Counted from the stretch's first letter, positions 16,463-25,195 are shown. The stretch: 64,000 bases of DNA from RPQJ01 sp963846885 (GCA_963846885.1 CAWJXS010000023.1:248001-312000), one strand, 5' to 3'. Notes: a model not told the origin generated them from the letters alone. Numbers and translations: made by a program.

Positions 16463-17578
16463 GTGTCTTCGTCGTCCACTCCCGCCGACAGCAACCTGCC
16501 GCCGCTCGCACCCGTCGAAGACGTTGCTCCCGACGGTGCCGCCGATCCGTCCTCGATGGATCCGGCGGCTGCGCTGCGGCCCATTTCGCTGCCGCCCGGC
16601 TACACGTGTGATGAAGGCATCCTGGTCCTCGACAGCGAACCGTTCCCACTGCACTTCGGTGGCACGCTGCCGCGTGTCGAGATCGCCTACCGGCTGGCCG
16701 GCGCGGCAGACGCTCCGGTCGTCGTCGTGCTCGGCGGCATTTCGGCCGGTCGCAACGTATTCAAGGTCCGCGAAGGCGTGGCGGGGTGGTGGGACGAAAT
16801 CGCAGGGCCCGGCAAGGCGCTCGATACCGACCGGTTCCGCGTCCTGGGCATCGATTTCCTCGGCGGCAGTCATCGCACCACCGGGCCGGGCCACGGTGAA
16901 GTGTTTCCCAGCGTCAGTGCGCACGACCAGGCAGCCTGCCTGCTCGCCGTGATGGACCATTTGGGGCTCGAGTGCCTGCACGGCTGCATCGGCGCCTCCT
17001 ACGGCGGCATGGTGACGCTGGTGCTCGGCGCGAAGCATCCTGCGCGCCTGCGCTACGGCATCGTCGTGAGCGCCGCGCATCGGACTCATCCCATGTCCAC
17101 GGCGTGGCGCAGCGTGCAGCGTAACTTCGTCCGGTACGCCATCGGGCACGACGAAGGCGAGCAGGGCCTCGCGTTGGCTCGCTCCCTGGCGATGACGACA
17201 TACCGCTCGGTGCGCGAGTTCGAGGACCGCTTTCCAGGCGAGGCTGCTCGCAACGAGGCCGGGCGCTTCGTGTTTCCGGTCGAGGCGTATATCGTCTCGC
17301 GCGGCGAGGCCTATTCCAAAACCTATCGGCCCGAGGCGTTCGTCTGCCTGTCGGAGTCGATCGACCTGCACCGCATCGAACCCGAGACCATCACGGTCCC
17401 GATGACGTTCGTCGCCGTGCTCGAAGACCAACTGGTGCCCGCCGCAGACATGCGCGCGCTGCGCGACCGCTTCGGCGGCAACTGCCAGCTGGTCGAGATC
17501 AACTCGATGTACGGCCACGACGCTTTTTTCAAAGAGTCGGGCGTGCTGGCCGACGTTTTCTACCGCACACTCGCATGA
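16463..17578 (+). CDS. metXS: Homoserine O-succinyltransferase (MetX alpha/beta-hydrolase family)
   Basis: Acylates homoserine at the start of methionine biosynthesis. The alpha/beta hydrolase core has the nucleophile Ser in GASYGGM, a late Asp in VAVLEDQLVPA and His in MYGHDAFFKE. The GGISAGRNVF oxyanion-side segment resembles the succinyl-CoA-specific MetX group of Xanthomonas-type gammaproteobacteria; acetyl-CoA specificity is the alternative. The N-terminal 45 residues are low-complexity and Ala/Pro/Asp-rich. It starts with GTG at 16463, behind the SAM riboswitch leader, has 371 aa, and overlaps the following metB frame at ATGA, suggesting an operon. Confidence 0.9.
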   Translation: MSSSSTPADSNLPPLAPVEDVAPDGAADPSSMDPAAALRPISLPPGYTCDEGILVLDSEPFPLHFGGTLPRVEIAYRLAGAADAPVVVVLGGISAGRNVFKVREGVAGWWDEIAGPGKALDTDRFRVLGIDFLGGSHRTTGPGHGEVFPSVSAHDQAACLLAVMDHLGLECLHGCIGASYGGMVTLVLGAKHPARLRYGIVVSAAHRTHPMSTAWRSVQRNFVRYAIGHDEGEQGLALARSLAMTTYRSVREFEDRFPGEAARNEAGRFVFPVEAYIVSRGEAYSKTYRPEAFVCLSESIDLHRIEPETITVPMTFVAVLEDQLVPAADMRALRDRFGGNCQLVEINSMYGHDAFFKESGVLADVFYRTLA

Positions 17579-17601
17579 ACAGGGGCCCGGAGCGGATTTC
17601 C

Positions 17602-18768
17602 ATGAGCAAGCAGCAAGACAGCATCCAGACCCGCACCGTGCGGGCGGCCCTCGAGACCGACACGCAGCACGGCGCCGTAGTACCGCCGATCCACCTGACT
17701 TCGACGTTCGCGTTCTCGGGCTATGGCGAGAAGCGCGAATACGATTACTCCCGCTCCGGCAACCCGACTCGCGACGCCCTGGGGCGCGCGCTCGCCGAGC
17801 TGGAAGGGGGCGCGGGCGCGGTGGTCACGGCATCGGGCATGGGTGCCGTTTCGCTGGTGACGCAGTTGTTCAAGCCCGACCAGGTGGCCGTCGTCCCGCA
17901 CGATTGCTACGGCGGCACGTATCGCCTGTTCAATGCGCTGAACCTGCGCGGGGCGCTCAAGGTCCATTTCGTCGATTTCCAGGATCCGCAGGCACTGCAG
18001 TCGGCGTTGGACGCGCGCCCGGCGCTGGTCTGGATCGAAACGCCCAGCAATCCGCTGCTGCGGATCGTCGACGTGACGGCCGTGGCATCGCGTGCCAAGG
18101 CGGCGGGAGCAATGGTCGTGGCCGACAACACGTTCCTGTCGCCTGTCTGGCAGCGACCATTGGAACTGGGCGCCGACCTCGTCATCCACTCGACCACCAA
18201 GTACCTGAACGGCCACAGCGACGTCGTCGGCGGTGCAGTCATCGCGGCCACGCCGGAACTGCATGAGCAGGTGCGCTGGTGGGGCAATTGCATCGGCGTG
18301 ACCGGCGCGCCATTCGACAGCTTCCTGACGCTGCGCGGCCTGCGCACGCTGCATGCCCGGATGCGGGCGCACGGCGAGAACGCTCAGCGCGTTGCAGAAC
18401 TGCTGGTGCGTCATCCTGCGGTCGCGCGGGTGTATTACCCGGGCCTGGCGGATCACCCCGGTCATCAGATCGCGAAACGCCAGCAGCACGGGTTCGGGGC
18501 GATGGTCAGCTTCGAGTTGGTCGGGGGCGTCGATAACGTCAAGGCATTCATCGAGCACGTCGAGCTCTTCTCGCTGGCCGAGTCGCTCGGCGGCGTCGAA
18601 AGCCTGGTGGCCCATCCGGCGAGCATGACGCACGCGGCGATGGACGAAGCGGCGCGGGAGCGCGCTGGCATTTCTGCGACGCTGATGCGGCTGTCGATCG
18701 GCATCGAGCAGGGCGACGACCTGCTGCGTGATCTGACTGCTGGGCTCGACGCGGCGGGGCGTGCCTGA
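17602..18768 (+). CDS. metB: Cystathionine gamma-synthase / O-succinylhomoserine thiol-lyase
   Basis: A PLP enzyme of the Cys/Met metabolism family that condenses O-succinylhomoserine with cysteine (or sulfide). Landmarks are YSRSGNPTRDALGRALAELEGG, ASGMGA, DNTFLSP, the PLP lysine in HSTTKYLNGHSDVVGG, and the C-terminal SLAESLGGVESLVAHPASMTHA. I choose the ATG at 17602, which follows CCGGAG with suitable spacing and gives MSKQQDSIQTRTV. An in-frame ATG at 17575 overlaps the metX stop and would add nine residues; it may serve coupling. It follows the acyltransferase and falls under the same SAM riboswitch. MetZ-type sulfhydrylase activity cannot be excluded from sequence alone. Confidence 0.9.
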   Translation: MSKQQDSIQTRTVRAALETDTQHGAVVPPIHLTSTFAFSGYGEKREYDYSRSGNPTRDALGRALAELEGGAGAVVTASGMGAVSLVTQLFKPDQVAVVPHDCYGGTYRLFNALNLRGALKVHFVDFQDPQALQSALDARPALVWIETPSNPLLRIVDVTAVASRAKAAGAMVVADNTFLSPVWQRPLELGADLVIHSTTKYLNGHSDVVGGAVIAATPELHEQVRWWGNCIGVTGAPFDSFLTLRGLRTLHARMRAHGENAQRVAELLVRHPAVARVYYPGLADHPGHQIAKRQQHGFGAMVSFELVGGVDNVKAFIEHVELFSLAESLGGVESLVAHPASMTHAAMDEAARERAGISATLMRLSIGIEQGDDLLRDLTAGLDAAGRA

Positions 18769-18796
18769 ACTGAGATCGCGCTGCAGGCTATCGCAC

Positions 18797-18945
18797 AAAA
18801 AAAGAAGGCCGGCATTGCTGCCGGCCTTCGGGTGGACCCGAGCTGCCTCATTCCATGAGACAAAGACTAACCCGACTCAAGTCCGCACCACTCGGAGATT
18901 CGATCTGACCAAACTGGGAGCAAGGGCCTGCAGCCGCCTGCGGAC
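18797..18945 (-). ncRNA. Candidate small RNA ending at a strong intrinsic terminator
   Basis: On the minus strand a TATACT box (18955-18950) precedes a roughly 150-nt stretch ending in a textbook terminator: the GAAGGCCGGCA/TGCCGGCCTTC hairpin at 18804-18830, then a seven-T run. Within it GTCCGCA and TGCGGAC can pair over about 45 nt, so the transcript would be structured. No ORF of credible size exists. The terminator may instead simply serve the leuB operon, whose stop codon lies 240 nt upstream; the -35 box is poor. Confidence 0.35.
18804..18830 (-). terminator. Intrinsic terminator for minus-strand transcripts (leuB operon side)
   Basis: An 11-bp GC-rich stem (GAAGGCCGGCA with TGCCGGCCTTC) and a TTGC-type tetraloop are followed on the minus strand by TTTTTTTG. 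There is no U-tract in the plus direction, so it works for leftward transcription. Confidence 0.85.
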
Positions 18946-18978
18946 GCGCAGTATAGCTCCGAAAATCCGGTCGGAGTC

Positions 18979-19000
18979 CACCCTGGTGAGGGTGATTTTT
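18979..19000 (+). terminator. Intrinsic terminator downstream of metX-metB
   Basis: CACCCT pairs with AGGGTG around a GGTG loop, followed by ATTTTTC, 210 nt after the metB stop. The stem is short (6 bp) but the U-tract is clear. Confidence 0.55.
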
Positions 19001-19067
19001 CAGGGGGCTGCGGGTTCTAAACCTGAGCTTGACAGTTTCTGTGGATAAATCGCTAAGTCTTTGAATT

Positions 19068-20138
19068 TTAATGATTTGACATCAGGCGATTCACGACGGC
19101 TGCACCGGCCTCCCGGCTGCCAACGGGGGTCGTCCCAGGCAAGGCGATGTCCGCCGTGCGCACGCCGGCCGTCAGGGCCGATTCCACGGCCGCCTCGACC
19201 GCGAGCGCCTCGTCCTCCAGTCCCAGCGAGTGCCGCAGCAGCAGCGCTGCGCTCAGGATGGTGCCGTACGGATTCGCGATACCGCGGCCTGCGATGTCGG
19301 GCGCGGAGCCGTGGATGGGTTCATACAGGCCGTTGCTGCCTTCGCCGAGCGACGCCGACGGCAACAGGCCCAGCGAGCCGACGATCATCGAGGCCTCGTC
19401 CGTCAGGATGTCGCCGAACATGTTCTCGGTGAGCAGCACGTCGAACGAAGCGGGCCGGCGGATCAGGTGCATCGCGGCCGCATCGACCAGCATGTGTTCG
19501 AACTCGACCTGCGGGAACTCGTCGCGCAGCACGCGTTCGGCGACGGAGCGCCACAGCCGCGAGGTCTCGAGCACGTTGGCTTTGTCGACGGAGACGATGC
19601 GACGCCGCCGGCCCATCGCCAGTCGGCCTGCCATGCGCGTGACGCGTTCCACTTCGGCGGTCGTGTAGGTGCAGACGTCTTCGGCTTCGTGCGCCGTGCG
19701 GCTCTTCCTGCCGAAATAGATGCCGCCCGTCAGTTCACGCACCACCATGATGTCGGTGCCCTTGATGATCTCCGGCTTGAGCGGAGAGGCATCCAGCATC
19801 GAATCCATGGTGCGGACGGGACGCAGGTTGGCGAACACGCCCAGTGTGCGCCGCAGTTCCAGCAGGCCCTGCTCAGGCCGAACGCGCGCGGCGGGGTCGG
19901 ACCACTGCGGGCCGCCCACCGCGCCGAGCAGCGTCGCTGCGCTCTCACGGCACGCGTCGATCGTGCGCGGGGGCAGGGCGGAACCGGAGGCATCGATGGC
20001 GGCGCCGCCGATCAGTGCTTCTGCGAACTCGAACTCGTGGCCGTGACGGGCGGCGATGGCCTGCAGCACCCTGACTGCCTCTGCCGTGACTTCGGGGCCG
20101 ATGCCGTCGCCGCCGAGTACTGCAATGCGCGCCTTCAT
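19068..20138 (-). CDS. leuB: 3-isopropylmalate dehydrogenase
   Basis: Oxidises and decarboxylates 3-isopropylmalate in leucine biosynthesis, NAD-dependent. MKARIAVLGGDGIGPEVTAEA starts the protein; the region RTLGVFANLRPVR, RELTGGIYFG, and TENMFGDILTDEASMIVGSLGLLPSAS are diagnostic, ending with GSAPDIAGRGIANP. It has 356 aa, complete. The ATG overlaps the leuD stop as ATGA. It is the last gene of the ilvC-leuACDB unit. Confidence 0.96.
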   Translation of the reverse strand: MKARIAVLGGDGIGPEVTAEAVRVLQAIAARHGHEFEFAEALIGGAAIDASGSALPPRTIDACRESAATLLGAVGGPQWSDPAARVRPEQGLLELRRTLGVFANLRPVRTMDSMLDASPLKPEIIKGTDIMVVRELTGGIYFGRKSRTAHEAEDVCTYTTAEVERVTRMAGRLAMGRRRRIVSVDKANVLETSRLWRSVAERVLRDEFPQVEFEHMLVDAAAMHLIRRPASFDVLLTENMFGDILTDEASMIVGSLGLLPSASLGEGSNGLYEPIHGSAPDIAGRGIANPYGTILSAALLLRHSLGLEDEALAVEAAVESALTAGVRTADIALPGTTPVGSREAGAAVVNRLMSNH

Positions 20139-20719
20139 GCGCTTTTTTCCCGTGCGCGTTCGTAGCGTTCGATCGCGTCCACCTGGCTCAGCAGGTAGCC
20201 GAGTTCGTCGATGCCGTTCATCAGGCAATAGCGCGAGAACGACTCGATGGGAAAGCTGACGGCGCGGCCATCGGGCAGCCGCAGGACGGAGGCGGGCAGG
20301 TCGATCTCGACCTCGGCGCCCGGGTTCGCGAGCAGCCATTCATGCGTGGCGGCATCGACGACGACCGGCAACAGGCCGTTCTTCAGGCTGTTGTTGCGGA
20401 AGATGTCGGCGATCTCGGTGCTGATCACCGCCCGGATGCCGAAGTCGAGCAGGGCCCACGGCGCGTGTTCGCGCGACGAGCCGCAGCCGATGTTGCGGCC
20501 GGCGACCAGCACCTGGCACCCCTGCGCGGCGGGCGTATTCAGCACGAAGTCAGGCTTCGGCTGGCCGGCCTTGTCGTACCGCCAATCCGCAAACAGCGAG
20601 ACGCCGAGGCCATCGCGCACCGTGGTGGTGAGGAAACGGGCCGGGATGATCTGGTCGGTGTCGATATTGGTGGACGGCATGACGACCGTCCGCGAGCGGA
20701 TGACTGTGATCGGGTCCAT
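20135..20719 (-). CDS. leuD: 3-isopropylmalate dehydratase small subunit
   Basis: The swivel domain of isopropylmalate isomerase, partner of LeuC. It begins MDPITVIRSRTVVMPSTNIDTDQIIPARFL and contains GRNIGCGSSREHAPWAL, the substrate-contacting loop, then AVISTEIADIFRNNSLKNGLLPV. It has 194 aa, normal for the proteobacterial form. The chosen start gives the canonical N-terminus; a longer in-frame extension upstream has no family similarity. Gap to leuC is 38 nt. Confidence 0.95.
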   Translation of the reverse strand: MDPITVIRSRTVVMPSTNIDTDQIIPARFLTTTVRDGLGVSLFADWRYDKAGQPKPDFVLNTPAAQGCQVLVAGRNIGCGSSREHAPWALLDFGIRAVISTEIADIFRNNSLKNGLLPVVVDAATHEWLLANPGAEVEIDLPASVLRLPDGRAVSFPIESFSRYCLMNGIDELGYLLSQVDAIERYERAREKSA

Positions 20720-20757
20720 GTGGGGCTCTGGTTCGTTGTCTGGTGCGGGATCCCGGC

Positions 20758-22161
20758 TCAGCCGAGGAACTCGCGCGGATCGGTGACGCGACCGCGCACC
20801 GCGGCAGCGGCGGCAGAGGCCGGGCTGGCGAGCAGCGTGCGCGCGCCGACGCCTTGCCGGCCCTCGAAGTTGCGGTTGCTGGTGCTGACGCAGTATTGCC
20901 CGGCGTCGACGAGATCGCCGTTCATCCCCAGGCACATCGAGCATCCCGACTCGCGCCATTCGGCGCCGGCGTCGATGAAGACCTGCGCGAGGCCGCGCTG
21001 CTCGGCCTCGAGCTTGATCTGCTGCGAACCCGGCACGACCAGCGCACGCACGCCTGCCGCGACTTTGCGACCGCGCATGACGTGGGCCGCCGCCTCCAGG
21101 TCCGAAAGTCGCGCGTTGGTGCAGCTGCCGATGAAGACGACCTGCACCGGCTTGCCAGCCATGCGCTCACCGGCGGTGAGGCCCATGTACGCGAGCGACT
21201 TGGCGAAGACGGCATCGCCCGGGCGCTCCGGCACGCTGCCGCTGATCGTGGTGACCATCCCGGGGTTGGTGCCGAAGGTGATCATCGGTTCGAGAGTCGT
21301 GGCGTCGAGCGTCACCGACTTGTCGAACGTCGCGCCCGGATCGCTGCGCAGCGTCTGCCAGTCGGCAACGGCCTGGTCCCAGGCCGCGCCCTGCGGCGCG
21401 AAGGGCCGGCCCTTCAGGTATTCGAAGGTCGTGGCATCCGGCGCGATCATGCCGGCGCGGGCACCAGCCTCGATCGACATGTTGCAGACGGTCATGCGCT
21501 CGTCCATCGACATCGCCTCGATGGTGGAGCCGCGGAACTCGATGACGTGGCCGGTGCCGCCGTTCACGCCGATCCTGCCGATTACGGCGAGTACGACGTC
21601 CTTGGCCGACACGCCGGTTGGCAGCTTGCCGTTCACGACGACTTCGAGCGTCTTCGGCTTGCGCTGCAGCAGGCACTGCGTGGCGAGCACGTAGCCGACT
21701 TCCGTGGTGCCGATACCGAAGGCGAGGGCGCCGAACGCCCCGTGCGTGCTCGTGTGGCTGTCGCCGCAGACGATCGTCTTGCCGGGCTGCGTCGCGCCCT
21801 GTTCGGGGCCGATGATGTGGACGATGCCGCGGCGCGAGTCCTGCAGGCCGATGAGGTTGACGCCGAATTCGGCGCAGTTCACCTCGAGCTGGCGCACCTG
21901 CTTCGCGGCGGATTCGAGCTTGATGGGCAGGCCGCCGAAGATCTGCGCGGTGTCGGTGGGGGTGGAGTGATCCATCGTCGCGAGCGTGCGGTCGAGCCGG
22001 CGCACCGGCAGCTTGCGCGCGCGCAGCACGTCGAACGCCTGCGGCGACGTGACTTCATGGGTCAGGTGCAGGTCGATGTACAGCACGGCGGGTGTATCGG
22101 CCGTCTCGGGCACGACCACGTGCCGCTCCCACACTTTCTCGAACAGGCTCTTCGCAGGCAT
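20758..22161 (-). CDS. leuC: 3-isopropylmalate dehydratase large subunit
   Basis: The [4Fe-4S] catalytic subunit of isopropylmalate isomerase, aconitase superfamily. It has AKSLFEKVWERHVV, DSHTSTHGAFGALAFGIGTTEVGYVLATQ, the cluster ligands in FIGSCTNARLSDLEAA and in SGCSMCLGMNGD, and a C-terminal STSNRNFEGRQG. It has 467 aa, complete. It needs LeuD, encoded immediately downstream. The first gene upstream is leuA, 20 nt away. Confidence 0.96.
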   Translation of the reverse strand: MPAKSLFEKVWERHVVVPETADTPAVLYIDLHLTHEVTSPQAFDVLRARKLPVRRLDRTLATMDHSTPTDTAQIFGGLPIKLESAAKQVRQLEVNCAEFGVNLIGLQDSRRGIVHIIGPEQGATQPGKTIVCGDSHTSTHGAFGALAFGIGTTEVGYVLATQCLLQRKPKTLEVVVNGKLPTGVSAKDVVLAVIGRIGVNGGTGHVIEFRGSTIEAMSMDERMTVCNMSIEAGARAGMIAPDATTFEYLKGRPFAPQGAAWDQAVADWQTLRSDPGATFDKSVTLDATTLEPMITFGTNPGMVTTISGSVPERPGDAVFAKSLAYMGLTAGERMAGKPVQVVFIGSCTNARLSDLEAAAHVMRGRKVAAGVRALVVPGSQQIKLEAEQRGLAQVFIDAGAEWRESGCSMCLGMNGDLVDAGQYCVSTSNRNFEGRQGVGARTLLASPASAAAAAVRGRVTDPREFLG

Positions 22162-22181
22162 TCGGGCTCCGGTCGTACGCT

Positions 22182-23753
22182 TCAGACCGCCGCGGCCGGC
22201 GGCGTGTCGTTTTCCTGGCTGTCAGCGCCGCGGCGGCGCGAGGACTCGATGGCGTTGATCACTTCGATGAAGGCGCGCACGCCGGACTCGACGATGTCGG
22301 TCGTGACGCTGGTGCCGCGGTAGCTGCGATTGTTGAACTCGCAGGTCACGACAGCCTCGCCCTGGGCGTCCTCGCCGCTCGATACGCTGCGCACTTCGAA
22401 CTTGCGCAGCTTGACGAAGGTGCCGGTCGCCTGCTCGATCGACTTCAGGGCCGCGTCCACGGGGCCGTCGCCCGACGATTCCTGGGTGACGATGCGGCCG
22501 TCGGTGTGACGCAGCACGACGCGACCCGACGCGAACCGGCTCGAGTCGCTGACGACGTGCAGGTTCTCGAGGTGCCACGGGCCCGACTCGATCTCGTGCT
22601 TCAGCACCAGCGCTTCGATGTCGCCGTCGAAGAGTTCCTTTTTCTTGTCGGCCAGCGCCTTGAAGTCGTCGAACACGCGCGACAATTCGGCGTCCGACAG
22701 CTCGAAGCCCAGCTCCTTGATGCGCTCGCGCAATGCCGCGCGGCCGCTGTGCTTGCCCAGCACGAGATTGGTGCGCGACATGCCGACGTCGTGCGGACGC
22801 ATGATCTCGTACGTGGAGTGGTGCTTGAGCATGCCGTGCTGGTGGATGCCGGACTCGTGCGCGAACGCGTTCTCGCCGACGACTGCCTTGTTGCGCGGGA
22901 TGGGCATGCCCGTGATGCTCGAGAGCAGGCGGCTGGCCGGGAACAGGCGCTTGGTGTCGATGCCGGTGTGCAGGCCATAGAGACCCTTGCGCACTTCGAG
23001 CGCCATCGTGATTTCTTCGAGCGAGGCATTGCCCGCGCGCTCGCCGATGCCGTTGATCGTGCACTCGACCTGGCGCGCGCCGCCGCGAATCGCAGCCAGG
23101 CTGTTCGCCACCGCCATGCCGAGGTCGTTGTGGCAGTGCGCGCTGAAGGTGACGTTCTCCGCGCCGCGCACGTTCTGCTTGAGGTACGAGAAGATCTCGA
23201 AGTATTCCTCGGGCGTCGTGTAGCCCACGGTGTCGGGCACGTTGATCGTCGTGGCGCCGGCGGCGATCGCCGCTTCGACGACTTCACCCAGGAAGTCGAG
23301 TTCGGTGCGCGAGGCGTCTTCGGGCGAGAATTCGATGTCCTCGCACAGGCTGCGCGCGTACTTCACGCCCTCGACGGCCGTGTGCACGATCTGCTCCTTG
23401 GCCATGCCGAGCTTGTGCTCGCGATGGATGGCGCTGGTCGCCAGGAACACGTGGATGCGCGGCCTGGCGGCGACCTTGACGGCGCTCCAGGCCTTGTCGA
23501 TGTCCTCGCGGTTGCAGCGCGCGAGGCCCGCGATGATCGGGCCCCGCACTTCACGGGCGATTTCATGGACGGCTTCCCAGTCGCCGGGGGAGGCTACGGG
23601 GAAACCCGCTTCGATGACGTCCACGCCCAGCTCTGCGAGGGCCCTGGCCAGCCGCAGCTTTTCGGGCTGCGTCATGCTGCAGCCGGGTGATTGCTCACCG
23701 TCGCGCAGCGTGGTGTCGAAAATCAACACGCGGTTCGGGTCTCTGCTGGACAT
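22182..23753 (-). CDS. leuA: 2-isopropylmalate synthase
   Basis: Condenses acetyl-CoA and 2-oxoisovalerate, the committed step to leucine. The TIM-barrel catalytic domain shows LIFDTTLRDGEQSPG, the metal-binding HCHNDLGMAVANS, and GIGERAGNASLEE. A linker and the C-terminal LeuA regulatory domain (about residues 395-510) that binds leucine follow, ending in an Ala/Arg-rich tail. It has 523 aa from the ATG at 23753; an in-frame GTG three codons upstream is possible. Gap to ilvC is 51 nt. Confidence 0.95.
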   Translation of the reverse strand: MSSRDPNRVLIFDTTLRDGEQSPGCSMTQPEKLRLARALAELGVDVIEAGFPVASPGDWEAVHEIAREVRGPIIAGLARCNREDIDKAWSAVKVAARPRIHVFLATSAIHREHKLGMAKEQIVHTAVEGVKYARSLCEDIEFSPEDASRTELDFLGEVVEAAIAAGATTINVPDTVGYTTPEEYFEIFSYLKQNVRGAENVTFSAHCHNDLGMAVANSLAAIRGGARQVECTINGIGERAGNASLEEITMALEVRKGLYGLHTGIDTKRLFPASRLLSSITGMPIPRNKAVVGENAFAHESGIHQHGMLKHHSTYEIMRPHDVGMSRTNLVLGKHSGRAALRERIKELGFELSDAELSRVFDDFKALADKKKELFDGDIEALVLKHEIESGPWHLENLHVVSDSSRFASGRVVLRHTDGRIVTQESSGDGPVDAALKSIEQATGTFVKLRKFEVRSVSSGEDAQGEAVVTCEFNNRSYRGTSVTTDIVESGVRAFIEVINAIESSRRRGADSQENDTPPAAAV

Positions 23754-23804
23754 GGTTGTCACCGTTGCGGGGTCGTCAGATGCGGCGAAGGTCTGCGTCG
23801 GTCC

Positions 23805-24791
23805 TCAGCCCTGGTTCAGCCAGGGCATGCGGCCGCGCAGACCGGCGCCCACCTTCTCGATGGGATGCGCGAGGTCCTTCTTCATCAGGGCGTCGTACTT
23901 CTTGCGGCCGGTCTTGTTCTCGCGGATCCAGACGCGCGCGAAGCTGCCGTCCTGGATCTCGCCGAGGATCTTCTTCATTTCCTTCTTGGTCGCCTTGTTG
24001 ACGACGCGCGGGCCGCGCGTGAGGTCGCCCCACTTGGCGGTGTGCGAGATGTACTTGTGCATCTTGGCGAGGCCGCCTTCGTGCAGCAGGTCGACGATCA
24101 GCTTCAGTTCGTGCATGCACTCGTAGTACGCGACCTCGGGCTGGTAGCCGGCTTCGACCAGCGTCTCGTAGCCCTTGAGCACGAGTTCAGTGGCGCCGCC
24201 GCACAGCACGGCCTGTTCGCCGAACAGGTCGGTCTCGGTCTCTTCCTTGAACGTCGTCTGGATGACGCCGGCGCGCGTGCCGCCGATGCCGTCGGCGTAG
24301 GCGAGGGCCTTGGCGTGCGCCTTGCCGGAGGCGTCCTGCGCCACTGCGATCAGGCAGGGCACGCCCCGGCCTTCCTGGTACTGGCGGCGCACGAGGCCGC
24401 CCGGGCCCTTCGGCGCGATCAGCACGACGTCGAGGTCCTTGCGCGGCTTGATCTGCTTGAAGTGGATGTTGAAGCCGTGCGCGAAGAGCAGCGTCGCGCC
24501 CTTGGCCAGGTTCGGCAGGATTTCCTTGTAGTTTTCTGCCTGCGTCGTGTCAGGCGTCAGCAGCGCGACGAGCGTGGCGCCCTTGACGGCTTCGGCAGGT
24601 ACGGCGACCGCGAGGCCGTCTTTCTTGGCCTGCTTCCAGCTGTCGCCCTTGCGCACGCCGATGACGACGTCAAAACCCGAATCCTTGAGGTTCAACGCAT
24701 GCGCGCGACCCTGGCTGCCATAGCCCACGATGGCGATCTTCGCGCCCTTCAGTGCTTTCTTGTCGACGTCTTTCTTCGAATACGCACGCAT
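23805..24791 (-). CDS. ilvC: Ketol-acid reductoisomerase (class I)
   Basis: Isomerises and reduces acetolactate/acetohydroxybutyrate with NADPH in branched-chain amino acid synthesis. The N-terminal Rossmann domain reads AIVGYGSQGRAHALNLKDSG, with VRKGDSW contacting the cofactor phosphate. The C-terminal knotted domain has TDLFGEQAVLCGG and YYECMHELKLIVDLL with the Mg-binding acidic residues. It has 328 aa, the short class I form. It is the first structural gene after a leucine-rich leader peptide and attenuator. Confidence 0.95.
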   Translation of the reverse strand: MRAYSKKDVDKKALKGAKIAIVGYGSQGRAHALNLKDSGFDVVIGVRKGDSWKQAKKDGLAVAVPAEAVKGATLVALLTPDTTQAENYKEILPNLAKGATLLFAHGFNIHFKQIKPRKDLDVVLIAPKGPGGLVRRQYQEGRGVPCLIAVAQDASGKAHAKALAYADGIGGTRAGVIQTTFKEETETDLFGEQAVLCGGATELVLKGYETLVEAGYQPEVAYYECMHELKLIVDLLHEGGLAKMHKYISHTAKWGDLTRGPRVVNKATKKEMKKILGEIQDGSFARVWIRENKTGRKKYDALMKKDLAHPIEKVGAGLRGRMPWLNQG

Positions 24792-24838
24792 CTTTGCAAT
24801 CTCCTCGGGTCCTGAACGTTTTGCCGGTACTGAAACGT

Positions 24839-24876
24839 AAAAAACCCCGCGCCGGCCGGCTCGCCGTGCGGGGTTT
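24839..24876 (-). terminator. Transcription attenuator upstream of ilvC
   Basis: On the minus strand AAACCCCGC pairs with GCGGGGTTT and is followed by further T residues, a strong terminator inside the ilvC leader, 48 nt before the ATG. Its 5' arm (CCCCGCAC, plus positions 24866-24873) is also exactly complementary to GTGCGGGG in the distal part of the leader peptide gene (plus positions 24914-24921). A ribosome stalled on leucine codons could therefore favour the antiterminator. Confidence 0.75.
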
Positions 24877-24902
24877 CGGTGTCCAATCGCGCGTGTGCGC
24901 TC

Positions 24903-25013
24903 TCAGCCCGTAGCCCCGCACCTCCGCAGGGGAAGCAGGGTAAGGGACGCAAGCAGCAGGCCGGCCAGCGAAGTGACCGAGCTTGAGAGGAAGGAGTCGA
25001 GCGACGACCGCAT
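24903..25013 (-). CDS. Leucine-rich leader peptide of the ilvC-leuACDB operon
   Basis: A 36-codon ORF from ATG at 25013 with 10 leucines, including the run GLLLASLTLLPL, placed between a good promoter and the attenuator. This is the architecture of leu/ilv leader peptides, where charging of leucine tRNA controls transcription. The last codons overlap the sequence that pairs with the terminator's 5' arm. It has no recognisable domain and is probably not functional as a protein. The codon run, position and alternative RNA pairing together support it. Confidence 0.75.
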   Translation of the reverse strand: MRSSLDSFLSSSVTSLAGLLLASLTLLPLRRCGATG

Positions 25014-25055
25014 CCAGCGCCTGCGTGTAATTGAGAGCGAAAAAGTAGGGTGCGG

Positions 25056-25085
25056 ATAGCAGCACAGCGCGCCGCCCATTGTCAA
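25056..25085 (-). promoter_or_regulatory. Promoter of the ilvC-leu leader
   Basis: A perfect -35 box TTGACA (25085-25080) and TGCTAT (25061-25056) are separated by 18 nt on the minus strand. Transcription would start near 25049, giving a leader of about 258 nt that contains the leader peptide and attenuator. No other plausible promoter is visible between pepA-like and ilvC. Confidence 0.6.
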
Positions 25086-25195
25086 CCGCAGTGCAAAAAG
25101 AGTGAGTCCATGCCGGTGACGCCCGCGGGCGAAACCGTATCGGCAAGGCGGCGCTGTTAAGCTAGCCGCAGCCTCCGCAACAGAGCAATTCACCC

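Noticed and set aside
18895..18960. Possible tRNA because of a TTCGAATC-like string on the minus strand
   Set aside because: No acceptor stem, anticodon arm or proper T-arm could be formed.
22092..23690. A 532-codon open frame opposite leuA
   Set aside because: Antisense shadow; the opposite strand has full leuA motifs.
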